Source: Candidatus Hydrogenedens sp. (GTDB lineage Bacteria > Hydrogenedentota > Hydrogenedentia > Hydrogenedentales > Hydrogenedentaceae). From it: a stretch of 64,000 bases of DNA. The DNA lies in contig DAOSBX010000014.1 of NCBI GenBank assembly GCA_035361075.1, forward strand, positions 14,101 through 78,100. Direction: 5' to 3'. Positions within the stretch are counted from its first letter, which is position 1. The number at the start of each line of letters is the position of its first letter. Positions 17,083-26,492 of the stretch are shown piece after piece. Both the position numbers and the translations under genes were made by a program. The notes beneath the pieces are model-generated. The model was not told where the DNA came from, did not search any database, and worked only from the letters and a program-made list of their open reading frames with translations.

Positions 17083-20000
17083 TCAGGTATATTTTGCTTC
17101 GGGATGGAATGAAATTATAGCGGCTGTTGTGGATGTAGGTATGAATTGTCCTGAGTCTAATACATTTACACCGATAGGGTTCCCTCCGCCAAGGATGATG
17201 AGGATTTCTTTGTTCATTTGTATATTTGTTATTCCAGGATATCCGGGGGACCAACGTCTTCCCTGGTCTTGAGGTATGTGAAGTAAATCACGTAAATGTT
17301 GGTGGATATATTCCGCCGTGTCTTCTGCAATACGGTCACCCAATCCTTGTAAAAACAGACAGGATTCATTGTCTCCCTGTTTTTTAAATTGTTTCAATCC
17401 CTCTTCTATGTTTGGTCCGGCTGTAGTTATTTGTATTCCGACGACATCCCATTCGGTATCTTCTAATGGACGGAAGTATTGGGCACCGGAAACGGTATCT
17501 TTTTCACCTGCGCCAATAACGACAGTAAACTCGATTTTTCCAAGGAGTTCCTCCGGTTTTTGGGGATTAAATACGAGTAGCCAATCGCCATCAGATTTTG
17601 CGGGGAATAGACCGTAGATACCTTGTGGTTCAAGCCAATGATTTTTTTCAGCAATTTCAATCCATTTATTGAAAAGATGTTCTAATTCTTTGGATGAATG
17701 ACCTGCTTTTTGTTGACTTGTTTTGCCCCCAAATTTCCAATTAAGAGAAAATAGGGTATTTTTATCGATGTATTGTCTGAATTGTGATAATGTTGTGCGA
17801 AATACCTTGCTTCGGAATCGTGGTTGTTCTGGATAGTTTGGGAATGGTACTTTAATAACTCGTCTCGGTAGTTGTTGTAGTTTCTGTTCCTCTTCTTGTA
17901 ATCGTCGTGTGGCTTGAAGATATCGTTGTTTTAGTTGTTCTTTATTTTGTTGGAACAATTTATCTCGTGTTTCTTGGGAGGTTGTAAGTTGATTCATAAT
18001 ATTGACACCATCCATCGCAGTTCGGCAGTAGAAGACATCTCCGCGTATGTTTTTTATGTCTTCTTGCCCCATCATAGCGACGAATGCAGTATGTCTCGGT
18101 GTTACTGCTGCACCACCGATTAGAATAGGAATATTTAGGTTTTGTTCTTTAGTCATCCGCGCTACCGTTATCATGTGGTTAGCGGTTTGTACCAAGAGTG
18201 CAGACATGCCAATAGCATCTGCATGATGTTTTTTGGCATGGTCGATAAAATCTTGTAAGGGTACCATTACACCTAAATCTATGACTTTGTAACCGTAATT
18301 TTCTAACAGGGTTTTTGTCAAATCTTTTCCAATTGAGTGTACATCTTGATATACAGTGCCGAGTATAATCGTTCCACGAGTTGTGTCTGTCTCTTTGTTT
18401 TGTTGTTCTTGTCTTGCTTTGTATCGCAGGTATGCTTCTATGAAGCCCATAGCTTGTTTCATAACGTCGGCGGAACGAAGTAAATGTGGTAGAGAAACTT
18501 CACCTTTCCCGAATAAATCACCGAGTTCCTGCATTGAGGGCATAAGATATTCACTAATGAATGCTAATGGTTCGTGTTTTTCGAGTGCTTTTGCTACTTG
18601 TGGAACAATTAAATCCTGGTATTCGTATGCAAATCCATGAAACGTTATGGTTCCTTTTTCTCGTTCTTTATACCCGTCTTTTATCTTTTCACATATTGAT
18701 TTTTCTAATGGTAGTTCATCATAGTTGTTCTTTTTTACAGTTTCTTTTTGTTTCAATGATAGGGAACGCTCTTCAAGGATAGTGAATGCTTCCATATCCC
18801 GTTCAAATATGATTTTTTTTGCAAGTTGATAATCTTCAGGGTCTAAATTTTCTACAAAGACATAATGCTGTGGATTTAGGATAGCGGAGTGTAATCCTCG
18901 CTTACGTGCCTCATCTAAAAATACAGATGTTAGTACTTTACGCATATGTGGTTTTTGTGCCAATCCATTTGTAAGATTTCCGACACCAATAATTGTAAGT
19001 GCTTCTGGAATCATTTTTCGGACGTGTTCAATCCCATGCAAAGTTTCAAGGGCATAATTTAGGTTTTCTTCAGGTTCTGCACCAATTGGAAATACATTGA
19101 CATCAATAAATAGGCGGTCTGGAGTTACTCCGTAAGCTTTGGCACGGTTTACGATTTCGTTTGCCAGCATGAATTTTCTTTCAGCCACATCTGCTGGACC
19201 TTTAGAATCTGTGCATAAAGCCACATAGAAACAGCCGAAATCGTTCGTTTTTGAAAGGAGAAAATCGAGTTTTGTTATGCCTGGTTCTATTTCTTCGAGG
19301 GAGATAGAGTTTAGAATAGGGATACCTGCATAATATTTTATTGCTTCCACCAAAGCCTCTGGTTGGAAGGAATCAATAGAAAGGGCACCTTTGATATCGG
19401 CGCTAATTTGATGGACAACTTTACACAAGGTATCCACAGTATTTACTTGATTTGAATCCATGCATACATCAATAATTGAACAGCCTAAATCATCAATTTG
19501 CTCATGGGCAATATTTTCCAGAGTATCCATATCAATACCTGTATCAGTTTCTACTGCTTCTCGAACTTTTTTTGACCCACGGACGTTAAGTCGTTCTCCA
19601 ATACGTATTAAATCGCGGGAAGCATCTAACGGAACTGCTTTTTGAACACCTGCAATAAAAACCTCTTTTGAGGGTTGTCGTGGAGTAGGCTTTTTATCTT
19701 TTAATCGTTCGACCAATTCACCAATATGTTCAGGTCTTGTTCCACAACACCCGCCCACAATGTTAAGTCCGTATTCTAATGTGAGTGTACTTAAAATATC
19801 AGCAAAAGGTTTAGGTTCAAAACGGAATACCGTCTTCCCTGCTTCGGAGATGGGCAACCCAGCGTTTGGGATGGTACTTAGAGGGACATGAGCATATCGT
19901 GATAGTTTCTCGATAGCTGGTCGCATAAGGTCAGGTCCGATGGAACAGTTAATCCCAAAAACATCTATTCCTAATGCTTCAATACTGAGTAATGCTGAAT

Positions 20001-20709
20001 GGATGTCTGTATTAAATATTTGCATTCGAGCATGCATATCTACTGTAACTTGAGCAATGATAGGCAATACTTTGCCACATTTCTGCATAGCGTCCCGTGC
20101 CCCGAAAATTCCAGCTTTTAATTCCAATACATCTTGTTGGGTTTCAAATAAAATGACATCAACCCCGCCATCAATTAAGCCTTTTGTTTGTATTCGGAAA
20201 TTTTCGCGAATATCTTCAAATGTGGATTGTGTTAACCCTGCACGAGAAAAAGTGAGCACGCGGTTAGAAGGTCCTATGGAACCTAAAACAAAGAGAGGTC
20301 TACCATCATAGCGAGGAGATTGACAATATTCTTTTCGGGCTTCGCATGCAATTTCCGCACCTCGTCGGCTCAGATAATAACTCCATTCTTTGTGAGTTAA
20401 TTTTTGTAGTGTTAGATTATAAGGATTGGATGGAAATATGTTTGTATTCAATGCTGAAAAATCATATTCGGATAATCGAAATGCAGAAGAGCCGAATGTA
20501 TTTGTCTCAACAGCAGAGGAGCCGACTTCAAAATAAGTGCGGTGAATTGCTCTTATTGCATCTGGAGCCGAAAAATTTATCAGGTCGGTGAGCATTCGGT
20601 AGGGTTCGCCTCCATAATACTCTGCGCCGAGCCCAAGGTCTTGAATTAAAGTTCCAGTGGCTCCATCAATAATTAATATTTTTTCTTTTATGTATTGTGT
20701 AAATTGCAT
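17083..20709 (-). CDS. metH: Cobalamin-dependent methionine synthase
   Basis: 1208 residues, the full four-module enzyme. The homocysteine-binding barrel (1-330) has its zinc cysteines in 'FGINCSIG' (Cys255) and 'VGGCCGTRPEHI' (Cys321/322). The methyltetrahydrofolate-binding barrel spans about 360-630 ('LIRIGERLNVRGSKK'). The cobalamin domain has the axial His near 789 in 'DVHSIGKDL' and 'GMSALLVQTANHM'. The reactivation domain with the SAM-site 'RRWSPGYPG' is near 1150. It transfers methyl from methyl-THF to homocysteine. No cobalamin riboswitch is visible upstream. metF lies 1.3 kb away on the opposite strand, with a pectate lyase between. Confidence 0.97.
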   Translation of the reverse strand: MQFTQYIKEKILIIDGATGTLIQDLGLGAEYYGGEPYRMLTDLINFSAPDAIRAIHRTYFEVGSSAVETNTFGSSAFRLSEYDFSALNTNIFPSNPYNLTLQKLTHKEWSYYLSRRGAEIACEARKEYCQSPRYDGRPLFVLGSIGPSNRVLTFSRAGLTQSTFEDIRENFRIQTKGLIDGGVDVILFETQQDVLELKAGIFGARDAMQKCGKVLPIIAQVTVDMHARMQIFNTDIHSALLSIEALGIDVFGINCSIGPDLMRPAIEKLSRYAHVPLSTIPNAGLPISEAGKTVFRFEPKPFADILSTLTLEYGLNIVGGCCGTRPEHIGELVERLKDKKPTPRQPSKEVFIAGVQKAVPLDASRDLIRIGERLNVRGSKKVREAVETDTGIDMDTLENIAHEQIDDLGCSIIDVCMDSNQVNTVDTLCKVVHQISADIKGALSIDSFQPEALVEAIKYYAGIPILNSISLEEIEPGITKLDFLLSKTNDFGCFYVALCTDSKGPADVAERKFMLANEIVNRAKAYGVTPDRLFIDVNVFPIGAEPEENLNYALETLHGIEHVRKMIPEALTIIGVGNLTNGLAQKPHMRKVLTSVFLDEARKRGLHSAILNPQHYVFVENLDPEDYQLAKKIIFERDMEAFTILEERSLSLKQKETVKKNNYDELPLEKSICEKIKDGYKEREKGTITFHGFAYEYQDLIVPQVAKALEKHEPLAFISEYLMPSMQELGDLFGKGEVSLPHLLRSADVMKQAMGFIEAYLRYKARQEQQNKETDTTRGTIILGTVYQDVHSIGKDLTKTLLENYGYKVIDLGVMVPLQDFIDHAKKHHADAIGMSALLVQTANHMITVARMTKEQNLNIPILIGGAAVTPRHTAFVAMMGQEDIKNIRGDVFYCRTAMDGVNIMNQLTTSQETRDKLFQQNKEQLKQRYLQATRRLQEEEQKLQQLPRRVIKVPFPNYPEQPRFRSKVFRTTLSQFRQYIDKNTLFSLNWKFGGKTSQQKAGHSSKELEHLFNKWIEIAEKNHWLEPQGIYGLFPAKSDGDWLLVFNPQKPEELLGKIEFTVVIGAGEKDTVSGAQYFRPLEDTEWDVVGIQITTAGPNIEEGLKQFKKQGDNESCLFLQGLGDRIAEDTAEYIHQHLRDLLHIPQDQGRRWSPGYPGITNIQMNKEILIILGGGNPIGVNVLDSGQFIPTSTTAAIISFHPEAKYT

Positions 20710-20824
20710 GGAAGTTTCTCATATATTTGGGGAAAATTTGGATAAAATCATATCACAAATGAACGTTGAAATGATGTGTTTCTTATTCTTGTTTTGTTGT
20801 TTAGTTGGGAATAATAGGATATTT

Positions 20825-21823
20825 TTATGTTGCTGTTCCCAATATTTTTTGAATGTCTGTGATTGTAGCACCTGCATGTTTTCGTATAAGCATTTCAAGG
20901 AAATTTAGTGGGATGATTTTAACATGATACGGTGGATTAAAAGCCTGTCCTTTTCCAGAGGTATTCCCTGATGTAGAAACAAAATGATTTTTTAGGACAG
21001 AGACCGCCGTAAAATTATGCTTTGATAGATTAATAGGTTCATTTACATTTTTAAATATGTTATATTCCACTCTTAGGTCAGCTTCTGTTCCAGCAAGGAT
21101 ACAATAATCATTTCCTTCGCTTGTATAGAGATTATTAACTACATGGACTTGTCCAAATCTAACACGGGGCATACGAGAATCGACGCCATTCGTCCACCAG
21201 TTGTAAATCATTGTCGTTTTTAGTTTTCCTCTATCTGCAATTTTCTCATCAGAATTGCCAATAAGTGTGCAAAGTTTATGATTTATTGATGCTGACGTAT
21301 AGTAAAATTTGCACCATGATACAGTTACATAGTTTGAACCGTTGACGATATCGATATTACCATCCTGTCCATCATAAACATCCAGATGGTCTAACCATAT
21401 GTTTGTTGAGTTATCAACTGTTATGCAGTCTGGACCGTTGACATCGATAGCACCTGGACCTTCTATTATTAAGTTTCGGATGATAACATTCTGTGCATCC
21501 TTTATATAAAAACTTCCCTTTAAGAGTGCTCCATTTTGACCTATAATTGTTTTATTTGAGTTTACCTGTATTTTTGTAGATAGTCCCTCGCCAATAGTCC
21601 CATTAATTATTATCGTTTTTGGTTCTGGAGTGGAGAGATGTTTTTGAAGGTCTTCTAATGTTGTGATTGTTATTGGCTGAGTATTGTTTCCACCTGTTGT
21701 CCCGTTATTTTGTGAAGCCCAACCTGGAGGCGATGATAGGTACACAAGGTGCTCATATTGGCACCCTTGTGAATTTGTTAAGGTGAATAAAATTAGTACT
21801 GATGTAGAAAGTATTTTAAACAT
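20825..21823 (-). CDS. Secreted pectate lyase, PL1-like
   Basis: 332 residues with a signal peptide ('TNSQGC' near residue 20 could be a weak lipobox). The right-handed beta-helix core shows PL1 landmarks: 'NIWLDHLDVYDGQDGNIDI' (WiDH and Ca-binding Asp), 'YVTVSWCKF', and 'DSRMPRVRFGQVHVVNNLY' with the catalytic Arg region. It cleaves polygalacturonate by Ca-dependent beta-elimination outside the cell. The oligogalacturonate lyase-like gene at 22942 would process its products. It sits between metH and metF with no functional link to them. Confidence 0.87.
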   Translation of the reverse strand: MFKILSTSVLILFTLTNSQGCQYEHLVYLSSPPGWASQNNGTTGGNNTQPITITTLEDLQKHLSTPEPKTIIINGTIGEGLSTKIQVNSNKTIIGQNGALLKGSFYIKDAQNVIIRNLIIEGPGAIDVNGPDCITVDNSTNIWLDHLDVYDGQDGNIDIVNGSNYVTVSWCKFYYTSASINHKLCTLIGNSDEKIADRGKLKTTMIYNWWTNGVDSRMPRVRFGQVHVVNNLYTSEGNDYCILAGTEADLRVEYNIFKNVNEPINLSKHNFTAVSVLKNHFVSTSGNTSGKGQAFNPPYHVKIIPLNFLEMLIRKHAGATITDIQKILGTAT

Positions 21824-21958
21824 GTTTTAATTCCCTAATCATTTTTATAACGATTAGATTATGAAAAATATATTTGTTTTAATTATAGAAGATATGTTTC
21901 TTTTTTATCATACGTATCACTCTATAAGAAATAGTAATCAGCAAACGGAGTGTTGTTT

Positions 21959-21988
21959 TTGGATAGTGACATGTATAAAAAGTATAAT
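21959..21988 (+). promoter_or_regulatory. Candidate sigma-70 promoter for metF
   Basis: TTGGAT (21959-21964), an 18-base spacer and a perfect TATAAT (21983-21988), 36 bases before the metF start codon. Confidence 0.45.
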
Positions 21989-22023
21989 GTAGAACATTTG
22001 ATTTAGATTAATAACGACAGGAA

Positions 22024-22914
22024 ATGAATATGCGACTGTCCGAACTATATCACAGCAACAAACCAGTTGTATCTTTTGAGCTATTTCCTCCAAAAACATG
22101 GCAGGGAATTGCAGAATTATATGAGCATTTTCGGGAATTGATGAAGTGTAAGCCCGGATTCGTTACATGTACTTATGGTGCTGGTGGAACTGCTTCACTT
22201 GAAGAAGCACAGAATCGGACGTTAGAAGTCTTACGTTGGGTTCATGGTGATTATCCGGAGGTACCCATTGTTTCACATCTAACATGTGTAAATGCAACAA
22301 AAACAGATTTGGTAAATTATCTTTATAAAGCAAAAGAGTTAGGTGTATCAGGTATTGTTGCCTTGCGAGGGGATGCTCCTGGGAATGTTCGGCCATTTAT
22401 TCCCAAACCTGGTGGTTTTAAGTATGCGGTGGAATTGGTTCGGCTTATTAAGGCTGAATATCCTGAGTTTTGTATCCTTGTTGCGGGCTATCCTGAAAAA
22501 CATCCAGAAGCAATTAGTTTCGAGGAAGATATACAGCATCTTAAAGAGAAAGTAGATGCAGGTGGTGAAGTTATCTTGACGCAACTGTTTTATAACAATG
22601 AGAATTTCTATCGATTTCGTGACCTTTGTGAAAAGGTAAAAATAGATGTGCCTATTGTTCCTGGGATTTTACCTGTGACTAATTTAGCTCAGGTTCGTAG
22701 AATTACATCGTTGTGTGGGGCGCAACTTAATCCTGTATTACTGGAACGATTAGAGAAGCATGAAAAGGATGAGGAAGGACAATTTTCTGTGGGTGTCTAT
22801 TATGCGGGGAGGCAAATAGAAGATTTGCTTGAACATGGTGTTCCAGGAATACATTTTTATGTTTTAAATAAATCTCGTGCGGCGATGCATATTTGCCGTG
22901 CTTTAACGTTATAA
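22024..22914 (+). CDS. metF: Methylenetetrahydrofolate reductase
   Basis: 296 residues, a complete MetF barrel. The N-terminal 'VVSFELFPPKT' includes the catalytic Glu, followed by 'FVTCTYGAGG', 'VSHLTCVNAT' and 'GVSGIVALRGDAPGN', the FAD-binding and folate-binding segments. 'EVILTQLFYNNENFYRF' and 'PIVPGILPVTNLAQVRR' are diagnostic of the family. It reduces methylene-THF to methyl-THF, the substrate of MetH encoded close by. A second in-frame ATG at 22030 is possible. Confidence 0.96.
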   Translation: MNMRLSELYHSNKPVVSFELFPPKTWQGIAELYEHFRELMKCKPGFVTCTYGAGGTASLEEAQNRTLEVLRWVHGDYPEVPIVSHLTCVNATKTDLVNYLYKAKELGVSGIVALRGDAPGNVRPFIPKPGGFKYAVELVRLIKAEYPEFCILVAGYPEKHPEAISFEEDIQHLKEKVDAGGEVILTQLFYNNENFYRFRDLCEKVKIDVPIVPGILPVTNLAQVRRITSLCGAQLNPVLLERLEKHEKDEEGQFSVGVYYAGRQIEDLLEHGVPGIHFYVLNKSRAAMHICRALTL

Positions 22915-22941
22915 CCAATGTAAGGGATAAAGGGAAAACAG

Positions 22942-24153
22942 ATGTCAAAAATATCAAAGCGAATATACCGCTTATCCAATAAGCATCTTTTAAGGCGACG
23001 TGATTTTATATTAAGTTCTCTTCTTTTTTCTATAGGAGGGAAAATTGTTTTCAGCGAAAACAGGGAAGATAAGAAATATGGGTGGAATACATATTTAAAT
23101 TATGAGTCATTTAATGATGAGAAAACAGGTGCTACAATTTATAGACTTATTACAGGACCTTCAAAAAATAGCACTATTTATCAGACACATCCTATGTGGG
23201 GCATAAATAATAAACATTTTTATTTTTATTCTGACCGTACTAATGGGAAGATGCAACTTCACCGATTAGATATAGCCTCAAAAGAAATAATACCTGTATT
23301 TGAGAACAATGTTGATGATTTTTGTTTGACATGGAAATCAGAGCAGATTTTTTTTATTAAAGAGCATAAGGTGGTTAAACAGGATGTTTTGGGGAAGCAA
23401 ACAGAAGTAGGTTTTATACCAGAATCTTTTGGCGGTGCAATCGGTGGAACTGCTGTTTCTTCTGATGACGGTTGGTTTTATTGTGGTACTTACAAAGATG
23501 GCGAAGAACACCGTATTTTGCGTAGGTTGAAATTGCAAGATGGGACATGGGAAGAATGTGTACGTGTCCCCTTCACAATAGGACATATCCAGACTAATTA
23601 TTGGAATCCTGAACTTATTATGTTTTGTTGGGAGACAGGTGGAGATAGCCCACAGCGAACATGGTGCTGGTCAGAAAAAACAAAGGAAGCGGAGCCTTTT
23701 TTTGTGGAGCATGATGACCTATGGGTTACACATGAGGTTTGGTGGGGGGCAAATTGTGCTCTGTTTACTATCTGGCCTTATGATGAAAAGCATAAGAAAT
23801 TACCACATGGCGTCGCAGAGACGAATAAGAAAAAAGGGGCAAAAGGGAAAATGAATGTTCTTGCGACATATCCTGCATGGCATACTCATGGTAGTCGTGA
23901 TTATCAATGGGTTTTAGGAGATGATTTTGAGCGAAATATCTGGCTTATATCTCCTCAAAAAAAAGAACGGAGACTTTTAGTGACAGGTAAGATTTCTAAT
24001 GATTTAAAAGTTCACCCACATGCATCATTTTTACCAGACAGTTCTGGTATTGTATTTAATTCTTCTCGGTTTGGTTATGAGGAAATTCATTTAGTCTTGC
24101 TTCCTGAGAAGTATGACAGTTTACCATTGGCAAAAAATGAGGTTTACGATTAG
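22942..24153 (+). CDS. PL22-like oligogalacturonate lyase
   Basis: 403 residues. The N-terminus 'LLRRRDFILSSLLFSIGG' looks like a Tat signal. The rest is a seven-bladed propeller: 'TIYQTHPMWGINNKHFYFYS' (blade 1, typical of oligogalacturonate lyase), 'HTHGSRDYQWVLGDDF', and 'KVHPHASFLPDSSGIVFNSS' (a His-x-His pair as in the Mn site of PL22). The enzyme splits unsaturated oligogalacturonides from pectin. It follows metF by 27 bases on the same strand and complements the PL1 enzyme at 20825. A Tat leader would place it in the periplasm, unlike the classic cytoplasmic Ogl. Confidence 0.75.
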   Translation: MSKISKRIYRLSNKHLLRRRDFILSSLLFSIGGKIVFSENREDKKYGWNTYLNYESFNDEKTGATIYRLITGPSKNSTIYQTHPMWGINNKHFYFYSDRTNGKMQLHRLDIASKEIIPVFENNVDDFCLTWKSEQIFFIKEHKVVKQDVLGKQTEVGFIPESFGGAIGGTAVSSDDGWFYCGTYKDGEEHRILRRLKLQDGTWEECVRVPFTIGHIQTNYWNPELIMFCWETGGDSPQRTWCWSEKTKEAEPFFVEHDDLWVTHEVWWGANCALFTIWPYDEKHKKLPHGVAETNKKKGAKGKMNVLATYPAWHTHGSRDYQWVLGDDFERNIWLISPQKKERRLLVTGKISNDLKVHPHASFLPDSSGIVFNSSRFGYEEIHLVLLPEKYDSLPLAKNEVYD

Positions 24154-24186
24154 GGATAGGCAATTTATGAATCTTCTTTTGTGAGT

Positions 24187-25197
24187 TTATTTTAGGATAG
24201 AAACTTCCCCAGATACTTCTTTTGAGCAATATGGACCATCAATATATATTGTTTTGAATAATTTTATCTCTTCTTTTTTATCAGAAAATAAGAATTCACG
24301 AATATCTTCCAATGATGAAAAAGAAAGTTGAGGGACAAGTCCATGACGAATTAATTCAGATGGAAAACGATGCATTGACCATACAAGGATAAAGTTGGAA
24401 GAATCAACTGCTATTTCAGGTAAACATAATTCAATCCATTGGTCTTTAAAAACGGGTGTAGTAATGATTTGAGGTTTTGTGTTCTTATATGGGCAAATTA
24501 GGTATATATGAATTTCAGAGGTTGATGAAAATCTATTGCCAGCTCGTATGAACCATGTATATTCCGTATGTTCTTTAAAAGTGGTTGGCTGTAAATAGAA
24601 ACTCATCTCAGGAACTTCTGTAGCGAAAGTAACATTGTTGTTATTATCAACTGGAATGGGTTCTTTTACCTGAAAAAAACGATGTACTATAAGTTCATTT
24701 TTCCATTGAATTAATCCTGCCAACGCAATATATGCAATGATTAGCATTGCAAAGAACCAAAACATGGAAAACCATCTCGAATTTGCTTTTCCATAAATAG
24801 ATGCGAATAAAACAATTAATTTTAAAAAAAGATGTGTTCCTAAAAATATACCTAAAAAGGCAAATGGGATTAGTTGTGTTGGAACATTCGGGATATGAGA
24901 AATATACCCTGTAATATGAGCGATAAGAATAAAACATGGTAAAAAGGAAAGTATATCTATTACTGTGGTGAGATTGAGTGGTGCGGAGAAGAGCAGTTGA
25001 ATCATGGCTCTAAACAAAAATTGGAAAACACAAAATGTTGCCATTAAAGTAATGTATACCCAAAATGTATTTCCTATCTCTAAAGGTAGGAATCCTAACA
25101 TGTAAATGATAGGTTCTAAATACAATGCAAATATATAAGAGGCAACGATAACAATGAAGAAATGTGTTATTTGAAGAAATATACAAAAATGTTTCAT
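24187..25197 (-). CDS. Hypothetical multi-span membrane protein
   Basis: 336 residues. About five membrane helices fill residues 8-165, and the last 170 residues are a soluble, beta-rich domain with no recognised motif ('FYLQPTTFKEHTEYTWFIRA', 'WIELCLPEIAVDSSNFILVW'). It converges with the PL22-like gene and is divergent from the recombinase-domain gene. No function can be assigned. Confidence 0.6.
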   Translation of the reverse strand: MKHFCIFLQITHFFIVIVASYIFALYLEPIIYMLGFLPLEIGNTFWVYITLMATFCVFQFLFRAMIQLLFSAPLNLTTVIDILSFLPCFILIAHITGYISHIPNVPTQLIPFAFLGIFLGTHLFLKLIVLFASIYGKANSRWFSMFWFFAMLIIAYIALAGLIQWKNELIVHRFFQVKEPIPVDNNNNVTFATEVPEMSFYLQPTTFKEHTEYTWFIRAGNRFSSTSEIHIYLICPYKNTKPQIITTPVFKDQWIELCLPEIAVDSSNFILVWSMHRFPSELIRHGLVPQLSFSSLEDIREFLFSDKKEEIKLFKTIYIDGPYCSKEVSGEVSILK

Positions 25198-25271
25198 TTA
25201 TTTTTTGAAACCAAATATTTTTATGTTAATTCTAATTTAAAAATAATATTAATTTTTTATTGTTTTTTTTC

Positions 25272-25300
25272 TTGACATTTATGATAAAATGTTATAAACT
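25272..25300 (+). promoter_or_regulatory. Candidate sigma-70 promoter of the recombinase-domain gene
   Basis: A perfect -35 TTGACA (25272-25277) with a -10 candidate TATAAA (25293-25298, spacer 15) or TAAACT (25295-25300, spacer 17). It leaves a leader of about 90 bases. Confidence 0.55.
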
Positions 25301-25368
25301 ATATATATTGAATTACAAGTTAAGGATTTATTTGGGCATAATATATATTAAAAAATTGTCATAAATGT
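25275..25368. repeat. Nested inverted repeat over the promoter and leader
   Basis: Outer arms ACATTTATGA (25275-25284) and TCATAAATGT (25359-25368) and inner arms ATATATATT (25301-25309) and AATATATAT (25340-25348) are perfect reverse complements with nearly the same centre (about 25323). The outer left arm overlaps the TTGACA box. The AT content makes the inner pair weak evidence by itself. Confidence 0.5.
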
Positions 25369-25396
25369 AAAATAAGATAGAAACGGGATTTGAGAT

Positions 25397-25897
25397 ATGG
25401 CTAAGATACGTAAAGAGGAAACAAAATTAAAAGAGATGAAACATTATGAAGAAGTAGAAGTAAAAGACTATAATGACGAGGCTTTATTAACGCATGGAGA
25501 ACGAGTTCGTCGGGGACAAATTTCGTCTGTTCAGCAGGGAAGATATGGGACAGGTCCAGCTCCTTATGGTTATCGTAGAGGTGAAAAGGGAGAGAAGCCA
25601 TTGGTGATTGATGATTATGAAGCTGAAATTGTACGTATGATTTTTCGCGAATACATACGGACGCACAGTACAGGAAGGGTTGTTGATTATCTCCATTCAA
25701 AAGGGATATTGACACGTCAGGGGAAGAAATGGTCTCGACAAGCTATATCTATAATCCTTTCGAATCGCACGTATCGTGGTCGTGTATGTTTTGGTGGGAT
25801 TGAGACGGAAGGATTACATGACCCTATTATAGAACCTGCTATGTTTTATAAAGCGAATGCGATTCGCCATAGTAGAAGTCGTAGAAAAGAGGATTAA
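25397..25897 (+). CDS. Stand-alone 'Recombinase' domain protein (serine recombinase module without catalytic domain)
   Basis: 166 residues. Residues 40-165 match the DNA-binding Recombinase domain (PF07508 type) of large serine recombinases: 'ERVRRGQISSVQQGRYGTGP', 'APYGYRR', 'VIDDYEAEIVRMIFREYI', 'GRVVDYLHSKGILTRQGKKW', 'AISIILSNRTYRG', 'PIIEPAMFYKAN'. The resolvase-type catalytic domain with the active Ser is absent; a charged 40-residue stretch replaces it. No remnant is seen in the 200 bases upstream and the gene has its own promoter, so it may be a domesticated DNA-binding protein rather than a fragment. Confidence 0.8.
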   Translation: MAKIRKEETKLKEMKHYEEVEVKDYNDEALLTHGERVRRGQISSVQQGRYGTGPAPYGYRRGEKGEKPLVIDDYEAEIVRMIFREYIRTHSTGRVVDYLHSKGILTRQGKKWSRQAISIILSNRTYRGRVCFGGIETEGLHDPIIEPAMFYKANAIRHSRSRRKED

Positions 25898-25908
25898 TAT
25901 TTCAGAGT

Positions 25909-26478
25909 TTAGCCGTCAAGTCGTTCAGGAAACTTAATATCAGTAGGTGCTTCTGTTATATCTTCGTTATTTTCATGTAAGTCCTCATCATTGTGTGGAG
26001 TAGATTCTGCCATTTTTTGCAAATCTGCCTGAGGGATGTCGGGGTCGTAAGGTTCTATTATTTCATTAGATACCTCTGATGACTGTTTTTCTAATTCTTC
26101 GCTATCGTAGGAATCGGTCTCTTCTGATGTTATATTCTCAGTTGTTTCTTCTTCTTCTTTTATATCTTCATCTGTCTTTACAGAATGTTCTAAATAACTT
26201 GTGGAAGGGTTATACCCTTTTGTTGTATATGAAGTTTCATTTGTCTCTTCTAATATTTCGCGATATACTTCGTTGCCTTTGCGTGATATTTCCTGAATTT
26301 CTTTTTCTAACGGTTTTACTTCTTTTGCAATTTCAGTTTTAATTTCATCAAGATATCCTCGCAGGTCACGGAAGGTCCTTATAGCAATTTTTGCAAATTC
26401 AGGAAATTTTTCTGGTCCTAAAACAACGAGAGCAATCCCTGCAATGATAATCATCTCTGTAAAACCAATGCCTATCAT
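25909..26478 (-). CDS. tatB: Sec-independent translocase TatA/TatB family, TatB-like
   Basis: 189 residues. The start 'IGFTEMIIIAGIALVVLGPE' (Glu8, hydrophobic helix, LGPE hinge) is a TatB-type N-terminus, followed by an amphipathic helix ('FPEFAKIAIRTFRDLRGYLD') and a long acidic tail (residues 100-189, Glu/Asp-rich). It relays folded Tat substrates at TatC. It lies 14 bases downstream of tatC on the same strand. TatA could be elsewhere, or this protein may serve both roles. Confidence 0.88.
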   Translation of the reverse strand: MIGIGFTEMIIIAGIALVVLGPEKFPEFAKIAIRTFRDLRGYLDEIKTEIAKEVKPLEKEIQEISRKGNEVYREILEETNETSYTTKGYNPSTSYLEHSVKTDEDIKEEEETTENITSEETDSYDSEELEKQSSEVSNEIIEPYDPDIPQADLQKMAESTPHNDEDLHENNEDITEAPTDIKFPERLDG

Positions 26479-26492
26479 AGGGATTCTCCTTC

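Noticed and set aside
16917..17120. Open frame crossing the tRNA-Leu gene
   Set aside because: It runs through a well-formed tRNA and has no ribosome binding site.
20710..20824. Possible cobalamin or SAM riboswitch in front of metH
   Set aside because: The gap is short and shows none of the conserved B12-box or SAM-box elements.
25397..25897. Mobile element or integrase boundary
   Set aside because: No catalytic recombinase domain, no attachment-like repeats at a tRNA and no phage or transfer genes flank it; treated as a stand-alone protein.
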